Of a DNA stretch of 64,000 nucleotides, positions 17,167 to 26,606 are shown piece by piece; the first letter of the stretch is position 1, and each line of letters begins with the position of its first letter. Below the pieces are notes generated by a model, which saw nothing but the letters and a program-made list of their open reading frames with translations, searched no databases and was not told where the DNA came from. The stretch lies in the NCBI RefSeq assembly GCF_005780165.1, contig NZ_VAUV01000006.1:186001-250000 (forward strand), given 5' to 3'. The translations under genes and the position numbers were made by a program. Source of the DNA: Phragmitibacter flavus. Lineage in GTDB: Bacteria > Verrucomicrobiota > Verrucomicrobiia > Verrucomicrobiales > Verrucomicrobiaceae.

Positions 17167-17241
17167 CCCCCGCCTCACGTGCAACGCCAGCACGTCGCGC
17201 GTTCGACAATGATGTCGCCCTATGCTCGCTTCTTATTCCCC

Positions 17242-17937
17242 TCAATGGCAGCAGGTGGATTTAGGAGCGATGCCTTCATAGCGGTCGTGATGTTTCCACC
17301 ATTCATACAAGGGGCCCTGAGGCCAGCCTGCGGGGGAGTCTTCGCCGATTTCCTGTCGACCGAAGGGAGTGATGTCGAAATAAGTAAATGTGGCACCGAG
17401 ATGTTCGACGCCGCGATCGGAAGTGAAGTAGGTTTGAAAGATGCGGTCGCCATCACGGAGGAAAACGCTGAGGGCGTGGTGTTCGCCGGTTTCGTCGGTG
17501 ACGCCGAAGTCGTAGTTGAAGTCGGAGCCAAAGGAAGAAAACCAGGGTTCCGACCAGCCCATGCGTTTTTTGAAGGGTTCGATTTTGGCGAGCGGAGCGC
17601 GGGAGACCACGACGCGGGTGATGTCCTTCGCATGGAGGTGGGCGGGATGGCACATGTTGTCGAGAACCATGGAGCAGCCGCTGCAGCCTTCCTCATCTTC
17701 AGGGGCAAACATGAAATGGTAGAGGACGAGCTGTCGACGACCATCAAACAGGTCGAGTAATGTGAGAGGGCCGTTCGGTCCGTGGAACTGGTAGCTTTTG
17801 GTGATCTCGACCATGGGCATCCGGCGGCGTTCGGCACTGAGCGCTTCGCCAGCACGGGTGTGGGCTTTCTCTTTGACCAGCAGGGCTTCGCGGGCGGCCT
17901 GCCATGTTTCGCGGGAGACGATTTGGGGTAAGTTCAT
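17242..17937 (-). CDS. DUF899 family thioredoxin-like protein
   Basis: 231 residues from ATG 17937. The longer frame to 18069 has no plausible N-terminus. Family features: WQAAREALLVKEKAHTRAGE at the start, MPMVEITKSYQFHGPNG, LVLYHFMFAPEDEEGCSGCS with the Cys pair, VSRAPLAKIEPFKKRMGW and FFTYFDITPFGRQE-like end. DUF899 proteins have a thioredoxin fold and unknown biochemical role; they occur beside VOC/PhnB-like genes, as here (divergent neighbour at 18100). C-terminal STCCH adds two more Cys. Confidence 0.88.
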   Translation of the reverse strand: MNLPQIVSRETWQAAREALLVKEKAHTRAGEALSAERRRMPMVEITKSYQFHGPNGPLTLLDLFDGRRQLVLYHFMFAPEDEEGCSGCSMVLDNMCHPAHLHAKDITRVVVSRAPLAKIEPFKKRMGWSEPWFSSFGSDFNYDFGVTDETGEHHALSVFLRDGDRIFQTYFTSDRGVEHLGATFTYFDITPFGRQEIGEDSPAGWPQGPLYEWWKHHDRYEGIAPKSTCCH

Positions 17938-18099
17938 GGTTATTAGTTTTTGGTTTCGAGATGACGACGATTGCGAGATGAAAACCGGGACAATTTTTTT
18001 GCATTGTTGTCCTGTCGAGGGCGGTGTTATTCGTTGTTGGAGTGAAGTGCCGTCACGGCGGCATCGCAAATACTTGTAACTCCAACATCATTCACATTC

Positions 18100-18537
18100 A
18101 TGAACCTTCCCATCATTCAACCTTACTTGTTCTTCAACGGTCGCTGCGAAGAAGCAATCAACTTTTATCAGACCGCCCTTGATGCGAAGGTGGACATGGT
18201 CATGAAGTTCAGTGACAGCCCCGAACCGCCCCCGCCGGGAATGATCCCTGAAGGTTGGGAGGACAAGGTCATGCACGCGAGCTTCACTTTTGAGGGAAAC
18301 ATCGTGATGGCCTCGGATGGCTGTGAGGCTCAGGGCGGGTATGCGGGTTTTTCCTTGTCGTTGAGCGTGGCAAGTGCGGAAGAGGCGAAGCGTTATTTTG
18401 ATGCGTTGTCAGAGGGAGGCGAGGTGACGATGCCATTGGGCGAGACGTTTTGGTCGCCCATCTTCGGGATGTTGAAGGACAAGTTTGGAGTTGCCTGGAT
18501 GGTTGGGGTGCATGTCGAGCCTCCAGCAGGGTGCTGA
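18100..18537 (+). CDS. VOC superfamily protein, PhnB-like (glyoxalase/bleomycin resistance fold)
   Basis: 145 residues. Opening QPYLFFNGRCEEAINFYQTA is the PhnB/YjdN signature; HASFTFEGNIVMASDG follows, and FGMLKDKFGVAWMVG is the conserved end. The fold binds a divalent metal in many members but PhnB proteins have no settled activity. Divergent from the DUF899 gene with ~160 bases between starts, so they may share a regulatory region. Confidence 0.88.
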   Translation: MNLPIIQPYLFFNGRCEEAINFYQTALDAKVDMVMKFSDSPEPPPPGMIPEGWEDKVMHASFTFEGNIVMASDGCEAQGGYAGFSLSLSVASAEEAKRYFDALSEGGEVTMPLGETFWSPIFGMLKDKFGVAWMVGVHVEPPAGC

Positions 18538-18555
18538 CCAATGACGACAAGGAAG

Positions 18556-18574
18556 GGCGGTCTCTCTGACCGCC
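18556..18574 (+). terminator. Weak hairpin after the PhnB-like gene
   Basis: GGCGGTC and GACCGCC pair around a five-base loop, 18 bases after the stop. Only three T residues occur nearby and not immediately after the stem, so intrinsic termination is doubtful. Confidence 0.3.
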
Positions 18575-18632
18575 GACGGTTTAATTGGGAGCCTGGGCAC
18601 TGACGGCGGCCAGGATGGCACTGCTTCTTGAG

Positions 18633-18708
18633 CCCACTGCCCACTGCCCACTGCCCACTGCCTACTGCCCACTGCCCACTGCCCACTGCCTACTGCCTAC
18701 TGCCTACT
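18633..18708. repeat. Tandem heptanucleotide array, ten copies
   Basis: Ten consecutive copies of CC(C/T)ACTG run from 18633 to 18702 and a partial copy reaches 18708. The metG stop codon (18704-18706) lies in the last partial unit, so the array starts exactly at the 3' end of that gene. Variation is limited to one position, as expected of recent slippage. Confidence 0.95.
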
Positions 18709-20275
18709 CGGCGAGAAGGATCAACTGCGGGAAGAGAGGCGTGGGGGTGCCGAGCTGATGACCAGTGGGAAGGAGGCCCCAATGGAGGTCGCTGAGGGTG
18801 AATTTTTCGGCGGGGATCCAATTGAGCTGCTCGCGGAGTTTGCGGGTGGCGGTGGGGATGATGGGATCAAGCAGGATGCTGATGTGGGCAAGCGACTCGG
18901 CGAGGTGGTAGAGGACGCTGTCAAGACGGGCAGCTTGCTCAGGATCCTTGGCAAGTTTGAAGGGGAGGGTGGTGTCGACGAACTTGTTGGCGTGGTCGAT
19001 GATCTTCCAGGCTTCGGCGATGCCGTCGTGAATGGCCCAGGCGTTCATTTTGGAGGCGTAGGCAATTGGGGCAGAGGCGACGGTCTGGCGAAGGGCGACG
19101 TTAATCTCATCATCGTAGCTGCCGGGGGTGAGGATGCCGCTGCGATACTTTTGCGCCATGTTGATGGTGCGGTTGAGAAGGTTGCCGAGGCCGCCGGCGA
19201 GTTCCTTGCTGTAGGCCATGTGGAGGCGCTCGGTGTTGCTGTCGGCATCGTAGCCGGTGGCAATATCGCGCATGAGATAATAACGAAGGCCGTCGGCGGT
19301 GACGAGGTCTGAGACCTGGTTGGGATCGATGACGTTGCCGAGGCTCTTGCTCATCTTCTGGCCTTTGACGTTCCACCAGCCGTGCACGATGAGCTGGGGA
19401 ATGTGTTCGTCGGGGAAGCCGAGGGCATGGAGCATGATGGGCCAGTAGATGGCGTGAGCAGGGACGAGGATGTCTTTGCCGATGACGTGGGCTTCACAGG
19501 GCCAGAGTTTGGAGAAGTCGGGGAGACCGGGGTTGCCGACTTCATCGGCGAGGTAGCCGGCGAAGCTGATGTAGTTGGTGAGGGCGTCGAACCAGACATA
19601 GGTGACGTAGCGGTCGTCGAAGGGAAGCGGGATGCCCCAGGTGAGTCGCTCTTTAGGTCGTGAGATGCTGAGGTCCTGGCCGACAGTGTTTTCGAGGGCG
19701 TTGAGGACGTCGTTGGCGCGGAAGGCGGGGAAGATGAAGTCAGGATGGGATTTGATGAACTCGCGCAGCCAGTCGACGTGGTCGCTGAGTTTGAAGAACC
19801 AGTTTTCTTCATGGAGCTCGACGACGGTGCCCCATTCAGGTCCGAAGTTGCCTTCGGCGTCGCGTTCTTTGTCAGTAAGAAACTGTTCCTGACGTTCGCT
19901 GTAGAAACCCTGGTAGGATTTTTTGTAAAGCTGGCCGTTGTCGTGGAGTTTTTGCAGAATGGCCTGGACAACACGACGGTGTTTTTCGTCGGTGGTGGCG
20001 GCCCAGCCGTCGTATTTAATGCCAAGTTTTTCCCAGAGGGCGAGGAATTTGACGGTGGTGGCCTCGACAAAGGCGGTGGGGGTGACACCGGCGGCTTCGG
20101 CGCTTTTTTGCACTTTTTGACCGTATTGGTCGACGCCGGTCAGGAAGAAAACCTCGCGTCCCTGAAGGCGCTGGAAGCGGGCCATCACATCGGCGAGGAC
20201 TTTCTCATAGGCATGCCCGATGTGCGGGGCGCCGTTGGTGTAGTCGATGGCGGTGGTGATGTAGTAGGGCTTCAT
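18704..20275 (-). CDS. metG: Methionyl-tRNA synthetase
   Basis: 523 residues. Class I signatures: HIGH at 18-21 ([11 protein letters not shown]) and KMSKS at 307-311 ([12 protein letters not shown]). The connective-peptide region reads [16 protein letters not shown], without the Cys pairs that bind zinc in E. coli-type enzymes, and no C-terminal EMAP-like tRNA-binding domain follows. This is the short form of MetRS. It charges tRNA-Met in the cytoplasm. Its 3' end abuts a heptamer array. Confidence 0.95.
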   Translation of the reverse strand: MKPYYITTAIDYTNGAPHIGHAYEKVLADVMARFQRLQGREVFFLTGVDQYGQKVQKSAEAAGVTPTAFVEATTVKFLALWEKLGIKYDGWAATTDEKHRRVVQAILQKLHDNGQLYKKSYQGFYSERQEQFLTDKERDAEGNFGPEWGTVVELHEENWFFKLSDHVDWLREFIKSHPDFIFPAFRANDVLNALENTVGQDLSISRPKERLTWGIPLPFDDRYVTYVWFDALTNYISFAGYLADEVGNPGLPDFSKLWPCEAHVIGKDILVPAHAIYWPIMLHALGFPDEHIPQLIVHGWWNVKGQKMSKSLGNVIDPNQVSDLVTADGLRYYLMRDIATGYDADSNTERLHMAYSKELAGGLGNLLNRTINMAQKYRSGILTPGSYDDEINVALRQTVASAPIAYASKMNAWAIHDGIAEAWKIIDHANKFVDTTLPFKLAKDPEQAARLDSVLYHLAESLAHISILLDPIIPTATRKLREQLNWIPAEKFTLSDLHWGLLPTGHQLGTPTPLFPQLILLAE

Positions 20276-20368
20276 GGGAAAGGCTAAAGGATGAAGGCTA
20301 AAGGATAAAAGATGAGGACGGAAGATTTGCGATTGAGAAGTGGGAGCGGGCCGGGGTGGTTGGGCTCT

Positions 20369-20734
20369 TTAGTCTTCTGCCTTTTCGTCTTTTGTCTCTT
20401 TAACTATTTTACCGCCGAGCGAGAGGATGCGGGCTTTGCCTTTGGCGTCTTCGGCTTCGGCGATCTGGCCGTTTTTGACATACATCTGGGAGAGGGCGGT
20501 CCAGGCGAGGAGATCGTTGGGTCGAAGGGTGGTGGCCATCATGCCAGCACCGATGGCTTCCTTGACGGAATCGCTTTTGAAAAGGGCCATGCCGAGGGCG
20601 TGCCAGCCGTCGGCATATTGGGGGTCGAGCTCGACGCAGCGACGATAGAGAGGAACGGCTTCGGCGATTTCTCCGATGGCGACGAGGCCGCTGGCTTCGT
20701 CATAGAGGTCGTCGCGTTCCGCAGTGTCGATCAT
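20369..20734 (-). CDS. Small TPR protein
   Basis: 121 residues with about three tetratricopeptide units: ERDDLYDEASGLVAIGEIAE, YADGWHALGMALFKSDSVKE and LLAWTALSQMYVKNGQIAEA. No signal peptide, so probably cytoplasmic. Its ATG overlaps the stop of the PpiD-like gene (ATGA, 20731-20734), so the two are coupled and the TPR protein may serve the chaperone. Basic/acidic C-terminal tail KETKDEKAED. Function not known. Confidence 0.8.
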   Translation of the reverse strand: MIDTAERDDLYDEASGLVAIGEIAEAVPLYRRCVELDPQYADGWHALGMALFKSDSVKEAIGAGMMATTLRPNDLLAWTALSQMYVKNGQIAEAEDAKGKARILSLGGKIVKETKDEKAED

Positions 20735-22311
20735 GATGCTGCGGGAACCTCGGCGCCGGCGCCAAGGGAGCGTTGGATGATGGGGTCGGCGTCGACTTTG
20801 GCTTCTTCGCGACGGCGTTCGAACCAGGCGCGGAAGATGCCGAACTGCAGGGAGCCGTCGATGGACTGACGCATTTCTGTTTTGGTGGTGACGGAGTCTT
20901 CGCGTTTGTGGAGTTCCTTGTTCAGGACATAGACGAGGAGGAGACCGGTCTCGGCAGGGGCGGGTTGGGAAGTGAAGTTGCCTGCAGGAGTGCCTGCGGC
21001 GGCTTGAGCGATGGCCTGACCGTTGCTGATGTCGGTGAGGGGGTTGGCCGGGGAGAAGTCGGCAAGGTTTTGAGGGGTCACTCCGGCTTCCTTGGCGGCA
21101 TCGGCGAAGGATTTGCCACCTTTGACGAGCTCTTCGATTTTCTTGCGGGTGTCGTTGGCGGCCTTGGTGAGGGCTTCGGTGGCCTTTTGATCGATGAGAG
21201 TCTCGCGAATGGCGGTTTTGACTTCGTCGAGAGTCTGGGGTTGCGGGGCTTTTACTTCGGTGACCTTGTAAACGTAGTAGCCTTTGTCGCCTTCAACGGG
21301 ATCACTGATCGGGCGGGTGGCGGGATCATTGAGGAAAATGTCGGCAACCACGCGGAACTCGTCTTTGAGGGCCTCAGGGGCTTCGCTGCGGGCAAACGCG
21401 GGGAGGGTTTTGACTTCGAGTCCGGCTTTTTTGGCTTCAGCGTCGAGGTCGGCATTGGGCGCGATGACGGCGAGGGAGAAAGCGTTGATTTTTTCGGCGT
21501 TGGAATTGATGGCTTTGGTGCGGTCCTCTTCGCTGAGGGTGTCGGTGGTGGGGTTGGGGAAGAACACATAGCTGACGGCACGTTGCTCCTGGGTTTTGTA
21601 TTCGTCTTTGCGCTCTTCGAAGTATTTGGCGACCTCCTCGTCGGTGACGGAGACGTCTTTTTTGTAGGTTTCGCGGGCAAAAGGGATGGTGGCGACCTTG
21701 ATGTTCTGGAAGCGGTCGGTGTAGAAGAGGTCGGTGAGGTAGTCGGGGGCAACGGCATTGCCGGAGACGAGTTCGACGAGTTTTTGCAGGCCGACCCAGT
21801 CGCGCATCAGCTCATACATATCGGCGAGGCGGAAGCCCATGGAGCCGAGGTTGTTTTGGATGAACTCGGCGAGTGCACCGTTGAATTCGCCCTTTTCGTT
21901 TTTGAGGGAGGGCAGGTTGCGGAAGGCTTCGCGGGCTTCGTCGTCGCTGACGTGAATGCCGTTCTTCTTGAGTTCGTGGCGGAGGACAAGCAGATTGAAG
22001 GCGAAGTCAGGCTGAATCGCTTCCTGGAACTGGAAGGAGCGGACGATGAAGCTGAGCGTGTCGGCAAAAGAGGCCTGGGTGCTGTCGACCTGGAGTTGCA
22101 GGTGGTTGGCGAGAGTGTGAAGACGTTGCAGGCGGCCGAGTTCGGCGTTGGAGTGGTTTTTGCCGTAGATGGAAAACGCGGTGTCTTCAGGTCCGATCAT
22201 TCCGGGAGGCTTGGACTGGGTGGCGTTGCCGAAGAAGGCGAAGCTGATGATGACCACGACCGTGATGACGATCCAGAGGGTGCCTTGGTTTTTGCGGAGA
22301 AATTCAAGCAT
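20731..22311 (-). CDS. PpiD-like membrane-anchored periplasmic chaperone/peptidyl-prolyl isomerase
   Basis: 526 residues. MLEFLRKNQGTLWIVITVVVIISFAFFG is a short cytoplasmic start plus one membrane anchor, as in PpiD/SurA-N proteins. The SurA-like N-terminal region follows (LLVLRHELKKNGIHVSDDEAREAF), then a parvulin-type region (VTDEEVAKYFEERKDEYKTQEQRAVSYVFFP), which lacks the strong active-site pattern, and a long C-terminal helical part. It would help fold exported proteins at the periplasmic face. Isomerase activity is uncertain. First gene of a pair with the TPR protein. Confidence 0.8.
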   Translation of the reverse strand: MLEFLRKNQGTLWIVITVVVIISFAFFGNATQSKPPGMIGPEDTAFSIYGKNHSNAELGRLQRLHTLANHLQLQVDSTQASFADTLSFIVRSFQFQEAIQPDFAFNLLVLRHELKKNGIHVSDDEAREAFRNLPSLKNEKGEFNGALAEFIQNNLGSMGFRLADMYELMRDWVGLQKLVELVSGNAVAPDYLTDLFYTDRFQNIKVATIPFARETYKKDVSVTDEEVAKYFEERKDEYKTQEQRAVSYVFFPNPTTDTLSEEDRTKAINSNAEKINAFSLAVIAPNADLDAEAKKAGLEVKTLPAFARSEAPEALKDEFRVVADIFLNDPATRPISDPVEGDKGYYVYKVTEVKAPQPQTLDEVKTAIRETLIDQKATEALTKAANDTRKKIEELVKGGKSFADAAKEAGVTPQNLADFSPANPLTDISNGQAIAQAAAGTPAGNFTSQPAPAETGLLLVYVLNKELHKREDSVTTKTEMRQSIDGSLQFGIFRAWFERRREEAKVDADPIIQRSLGAGAEVPAAS

Positions 22312-22422
22312 GGCGAAAAAAGAAAATGAGGGAGGAGTGGGAGAAACAGGGGGCGCACCTATTCACGGCGTCCGGCGGGGGTCAAGAGGGAAAGGATGCA
22401 GGCGAAAGGATAAAGGAAAAAT

Positions 22423-24522
22423 TTATCGTGAGAGGGCGGTCGTGGGTTCCTTCGCGGGGGGGAGGGAGGAAAGTATGCTGGTATCGTTCAGCAATTTCTC
22501 CATGGCGGGATCGGATTTGATGCCGCGATCAAGGGCGTTCTTGTAGTGTTTGCGGGCGAGTTCCCAGTCGGGAGGATTGGAGGTGGCGTAGAGGACGGCG
22601 AGGTTGAAATGGGCGTCGCCGTAGTTGGGGTCGATGGCGAGGGCGCTCTTGAATTCGGTTTCGGCGCGGTCGCGATTGCCCTGGCGGGTGGTGATGATGC
22701 CAAGGTAATGATGCGCGCGGGCGTTGCCTTTGTTGCTGGCGATGCTTTTTTCGAAGTGGGTTTTGGCTTCAGCAAGTTTGTTCTGCTGGAAGAAGCAGAT
22801 GCCGAGTCGGTAGAGGGCCGTTTCGTTTTGGGGATCATAGACAAGACATTTTTGCAGAAGGACTTCGGCCTCTTCAAACTGGCGGGCGTGGAGTTTCAAA
22901 CCGGCGAGATTGGTGAGCGCGTTGAGATTTTTCGGATTGGCGCGCAGGGCATCTTGATAGGCCCACTCGGCACCTTTGTAGTCGGAATTGCGCATCGCTT
23001 CACTGGCTTTGGCCATGAGGGCGTCTTCGTCCATGTCGCCGCTGTTGTTGTTGGCGGGGGCAGGAGTGGGGGCGGCGGGGTTCTCACCGGTTGGGGTTTT
23101 CACCTGATCGGCCGCGGCCTGGGTGGCGGGCGAGTTGGCTTCGAGGGTGGCGTAGACGCCGCCGCTGGTGGCAAGGATTTCCTTGAGTTCTGGCTCAGTG
23201 AAGAGGGATTCTTCTTCGACGGTGATGCGGATTCTGCCGGCGGTCATGTCTTCGAGGTTTTCGATGAGAACGCCGGAGGCACCTTCGAGCTTTTTCATTT
23301 CGGCGATGACGATTTCCTTGGCCTGCAACTGGCGCTGCTGCTGGCGAAGCTGACGCATGATGATGTTGCGGAGGGCCTGGTTTTCCTCGGCGGCGCGGGC
23401 GACTTCGGGCCCAGCTTCGGCTTTGGCTTTTTCGTCGGCAGGGGCTTTGGCGAGCTTGGCGTTAACTTCCTTGAGCTGGACGGTGAGTTCGGCGACCTGG
23501 CCTTGATAGGCGGTGTTTTCCTGGCGGAGTTTGGTCAACTCCGACTGAATGCCGGTGATCTGGGTGCGGAGGGAGGCGATTTCCTGGTCTTTTTTGGTGC
23601 CTTCGGCGCGCAGGGTTTCAACTTGTTTGCGGGCGCCATCGAGTTCTTTTTTGAGGCGGGTGTTGTCGGCGATGAGTTTTTTCAGTTCATCGGAAGCCGG
23701 TGCGCTGGTGCCTTTTTTGGCTTCGGCGAGGTCTTTTTCGAGGGCCTTGTTACGGGCAAACAAATCGTCTTTTTCTTTTTGCAGCGTATCGAGGGATTTG
23801 CCGCTTTCGATAAACTGATCGTTGCGGGTCTTGAGCATGTCGCTGACCATCTGGGCTTCGGCGCGGAGTCGTTCGACTTCCTTTCTGGCGGCTTCGTCCT
23901 TCGCGCCTTGCTGCTGGGTGGATTCGGCGAGGCGACGCTGCAGGTCGTCGGACTGTTTTTTGAGGAGGTCGATGTCCTGCTGGGCGCGGTTGCGTTCACG
24001 AACGGCGTTGGTGTAGCCATCTTCGTAGACTTTCAGTTTGGATTGCAGCTCGTTGATGGTTTGGTCCTTGGCCTGGAACTGCTGGTTGAGGTAATCAAGC
24101 GGGTTGCCGGTGGGAGCACCGGGCATTGGCGCAGGAGCTGGTTGCATGATTCCAGGGGCGGCGGGCGCGGGCGACATGGGCATGCCGGGGGACGGAAGAG
24201 CTGGGGTGGAAGAAGGAGCGGACTGGCCACGAAGTTTGGCGATGGAACGCTCGATCATGCCGAGGCGGTAATTGACCACCTCGGGCTGCCAGTCGGGATA
24301 GTTTTGCGCGATGGCGGCGATGGCCTGCTGGGCTTGCTGGAATTTGGCGAGGGCACCGTTGACGTCGCCAGCTTGTTCAAGCTTTTCGGCTTCGGATTTG
24401 AGGTTGAAGCCACGCAGGAAGAGATCGCCAGCGCTGTTGTTGGATTGGGCGCTCAACATCAACAGGCCTGACGCCAGCCAGAGGGTCAGTGTGAGAAGGA
24501 TATTTGGCATTTTTTGAAACAT
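22423..24522 (-). CDS. Large secreted coiled-coil and TPR protein
   Basis: About 699 residues from ATG 24522 (MFQKM, with a second ATG at 24510); the frame continues upstream to 24855 without coding character. Signal peptide ILLTLTLWLASGLLMLSAQ. Then an N-terminal TPR-like pair, a Pro/Ala-rich linker, a long heptad coiled coil (roughly residues 145-410, Glu/Lys/Gln/Leu-rich) and a C-terminal block of about five TPRs (for example ALTNLAGLKLHARQFEEAEV, ALYRLGICFFQQNKLAEAKT, AHHYLGIITTRQGNRDRAET). It may be a periplasmic scaffold. No catalytic domain seen; function unknown. Confidence 0.8.
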   Translation of the reverse strand: MFQKMPNILLTLTLWLASGLLMLSAQSNNSAGDLFLRGFNLKSEAEKLEQAGDVNGALAKFQQAQQAIAAIAQNYPDWQPEVVNYRLGMIERSIAKLRGQSAPSSTPALPSPGMPMSPAPAAPGIMQPAPAPMPGAPTGNPLDYLNQQFQAKDQTINELQSKLKVYEDGYTNAVRERNRAQQDIDLLKKQSDDLQRRLAESTQQQGAKDEAARKEVERLRAEAQMVSDMLKTRNDQFIESGKSLDTLQKEKDDLFARNKALEKDLAEAKKGTSAPASDELKKLIADNTRLKKELDGARKQVETLRAEGTKKDQEIASLRTQITGIQSELTKLRQENTAYQGQVAELTVQLKEVNAKLAKAPADEKAKAEAGPEVARAAEENQALRNIIMRQLRQQQRQLQAKEIVIAEMKKLEGASGVLIENLEDMTAGRIRITVEEESLFTEPELKEILATSGGVYATLEANSPATQAAADQVKTPTGENPAAPTPAPANNNSGDMDEDALMAKASEAMRNSDYKGAEWAYQDALRANPKNLNALTNLAGLKLHARQFEEAEVLLQKCLVYDPQNETALYRLGICFFQQNKLAEAKTHFEKSIASNKGNARAHHYLGIITTRQGNRDRAETEFKSALAIDPNYGDAHFNLAVLYATSNPPDWELARKHYKNALDRGIKSDPAMEKLLNDTSILSSLPPAKEPTTALSR

Positions 24523-24984
24523 CGGATGGTGAGAATAACCTGTGATGGGGAAATTGTCCATGTTCTCCGTGCGCTGGAAGGGCCATTTCAGGCGGAAATG
24601 ACGCGAAAACGGGTGGTTTGGCGGCGGAAGGCGCGCTTGGGGAGGAATGAGAGGCGATGCTGGCGATTTGACGGCGGCAATCGCAAATGCGCATTGCGGC
24701 GAATCTTTTGCTTTGAGGATGGCACATTTTACGCGTGACTGTAGCAGTCGGATCGAAGTCAATACTACGGTCGACGTTGTATCTTTGTGAAAATCCAGAG
24801 GACGCAATTTTTTAAGCTTGCCTACCCGCTCATCCGTGGGAAATACTTCGATCATCTTAATCTTTCGGATGCCAGTCTCATCCGCAACAGTGCGACCGCC
24901 CGAGGACGTTCAACGTTCCTTCAGGGCGGTTTTTCGTTTCAAACCACCGGTCAAAAACAACCATTAACCAGCAATCACGCGCCC
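24523..24984. other. Divergent intergenic region with the 5' leader of the PIN-PhoH gene
   Basis: 462 bases between two divergently read genes. It should hold both promoters, but no clear -35/-10 pair stands out. The right part (about 24780-24935) reads as a structured leader that ends in a terminator-like hairpin, described separately. A frame runs through the leader in phase with the PhoH gene but lacks coding character. Confidence 0.5.
24895..24934 (+). terminator. Terminator-like hairpin in the leader of the PIN-PhoH gene
   Basis: ACCGCCC (24895-24901) pairs with GGGCGGT (24924-24930), and the inside folds further (AGGACGTT against AACGTTCCT with one bulge). TTTTT follows directly at 24930-24934. 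It sits ~50 bases before the start codon. No gene upstream on this strand needs a terminator, so it may attenuate the PhoH mRNA or end a small RNA. Confidence 0.6.
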
Positions 24985-26574
24985 ATGCTCCACGAAGCCG
25001 TCCTCCCCTCTGAAGCCGCCCTGCTAACCACCCCAACCGAACGCGCTGACTGGCAGCAGAACGGTGACCGAAACGCCCGCAAACCGGGAGGAAAAAACAA
25101 AACACGAGCGACGCAGTCCCAGTTGCGCTCGACCCTGACGTCCGGTGCCCGGGCGAAGACTTTTGTGTTGGATACCAATGTGCTTCTGCATGATCCGGCC
25201 TGTTTGCAGCGCTTTGAGGACAATGAGGTGTGCATTCCGGTGGATGTGTTGAGCGAACTGGATCGCTTCAAGGCGGAACCGAGCGAGCGCGGTGCGAATG
25301 CCCGTGAAGCCCACCGGTTGCTGACCAAGGCATTTGCCCAACAGCCTGCGGAGAACGTGCTGGCCGGCGTGCCGACGCCTGGTGGTGGCAAGGTGAGACT
25401 GGTGGTCTTTGATACGAATGAGGCGATGACCAATCCGGTGCTGATGAAGTTTCAGCGGGTGTTTCATGACCTCGATAAAATGGATCACCGCATTCTTGCC
25501 TGTGCCTTGTGGCTTGGTCAGCAGACGGGCACTCCGGCGATTTTGGTGAGCAAGGACCTCAACATGCAGCTCAAGGCCCGCGCGGTGGGGGTTCCTTGTG
25601 AGGATTATCTTCATGACAAAGTCGAGGCCAAGGAGGTTTCGCACATGGAACTGGCCATGGTGACCGTCACGCAGCATGAGTTGCAGCGGTTCGCCAGCAG
25701 TGGCGTGCTGTCGATCGATGCGCGCAAGACGGCGTCGTTGGTGGTGAATGAATACGTGCTGCTATCGGCAGGGGAGAAAAACACCATGCCAGCGAGATTC
25801 ACGGCGACCGGAGAGTTTGCGAGATTGCATGTGCCGGAGAGCCTGCGGGTGATGAATGGTCGCGCAATCAAATCGATGAACCTTGGTCAGGCCTGTTTGC
25901 TGGATGCGTTGATGAATCCGGACATTGCGCTGGTGACCTGCTACGGACAAGCCGGGACGGGCAAGACCTTGCTGGCCTGTGCGGCGGGGCTTTCGCAGGT
26001 GATGGCGCAGGGGTATACAGGGTTGACAGTCAGTCGTCCGATTGTGGCGATGGGCCAGGGCATCGGCTTCCTTCCTGGAAGTTTGCAGGAGAAAATGCGC
26101 CCCTGGTTGCAACCGGTTTATGATGCGCTGGACTTGCTGACCCGCCCGGTGGCGGATGCGAATTTCAGCAAAAAGAAAACATCCAAACACAACAACGCGC
26201 GGCCTGATGCAGCCCCTTCGATGCATGCAGCCGTGAGTGCGCCTTATGATCCCTTGATCCAGTCGGGGGTGATTGAGATTGAAGCGTTGTGTTACATCCG
26301 CGGTCGCAGTATTCCTGACCGTTTCTTCATCCTGGATGAGGCGCAGCAGTTGACGCCGCTGGAAGCGAAAACGGTGGTGACGAGGATGTCGCGCGGCAGC
26401 AAGTTGGTGCTGGTGGGCGATCCGGCGCAGATCGACAATCCGTATGTGGACAGCCGCAGCAATGGTTTGGTTTACACGCGTCAGCGCATGCGTGGTCAGC
26501 CTTTCGCGGCGCACATTCCGCTCAGCAAAGGCGAGCGGAGTCCGCTGGCCGAAGCAGGGGCGAGGTTGCTGTAG
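24985..26574 (+). CDS. PIN domain-PhoH ATPase fusion (PhoH2/YlaK type)
   Basis: 529 residues from ATG 24985, chosen because domain homology starts at ~58. The PIN domain (58-220) begins TFVLDTNVLLHDP (acidic Asp63) and has further acidic sites in LSELDRFK and LVSKDLNMQLKA. The PhoH ATPase follows from ~285: Walker A TCYGQAGTGKTLL (321-328), SRPIVAMGQGIGFLPG, Walker B FFILDEAQQLTPLE, and LVLVGDPAQIDNPY. An insert rich in Lys/His/Ala at ~391-420 is unusual. Characterised PhoH2 proteins unwind and cleave RNA in an ATP-dependent way. Cytoplasmic. The 5' leader contains an attenuator-like hairpin. Confidence 0.92.
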   Translation: MLHEAVLPSEAALLTTPTERADWQQNGDRNARKPGGKNKTRATQSQLRSTLTSGARAKTFVLDTNVLLHDPACLQRFEDNEVCIPVDVLSELDRFKAEPSERGANAREAHRLLTKAFAQQPAENVLAGVPTPGGGKVRLVVFDTNEAMTNPVLMKFQRVFHDLDKMDHRILACALWLGQQTGTPAILVSKDLNMQLKARAVGVPCEDYLHDKVEAKEVSHMELAMVTVTQHELQRFASSGVLSIDARKTASLVVNEYVLLSAGEKNTMPARFTATGEFARLHVPESLRVMNGRAIKSMNLGQACLLDALMNPDIALVTCYGQAGTGKTLLACAAGLSQVMAQGYTGLTVSRPIVAMGQGIGFLPGSLQEKMRPWLQPVYDALDLLTRPVADANFSKKKTSKHNNARPDAAPSMHAAVSAPYDPLIQSGVIEIEALCYIRGRSIPDRFFILDEAQQLTPLEAKTVVTRMSRGSKLVLVGDPAQIDNPYVDSRSNGLVYTRQRMRGQPFAAHIPLSKGERSPLAEAGARLL

Positions 26575-26606
26575 GGAAGCGATTTCGTTGGTCGCGAGAC
26601 GGCTCG

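Noticed and set aside
18633-18708. CRISPR array suspected from regular repeats
   Set aside because: Units are seven bases without spacers; a simple tandem repeat.
22546-24471. 641-codon open frame opposite the coiled-coil/TPR gene
   Set aside because: Phe/Gly-rich antisense shadow with no start context or homology; the minus strand shows clear TPRs and a coiled coil.
24780-24935. Known structured RNA (6S, SRP RNA, RNase P RNA, tmRNA) in the PhoH leader
   Set aside because: None of the conserved core sequences of these RNAs is present; only an unspecific hairpin with a T tract can be claimed.
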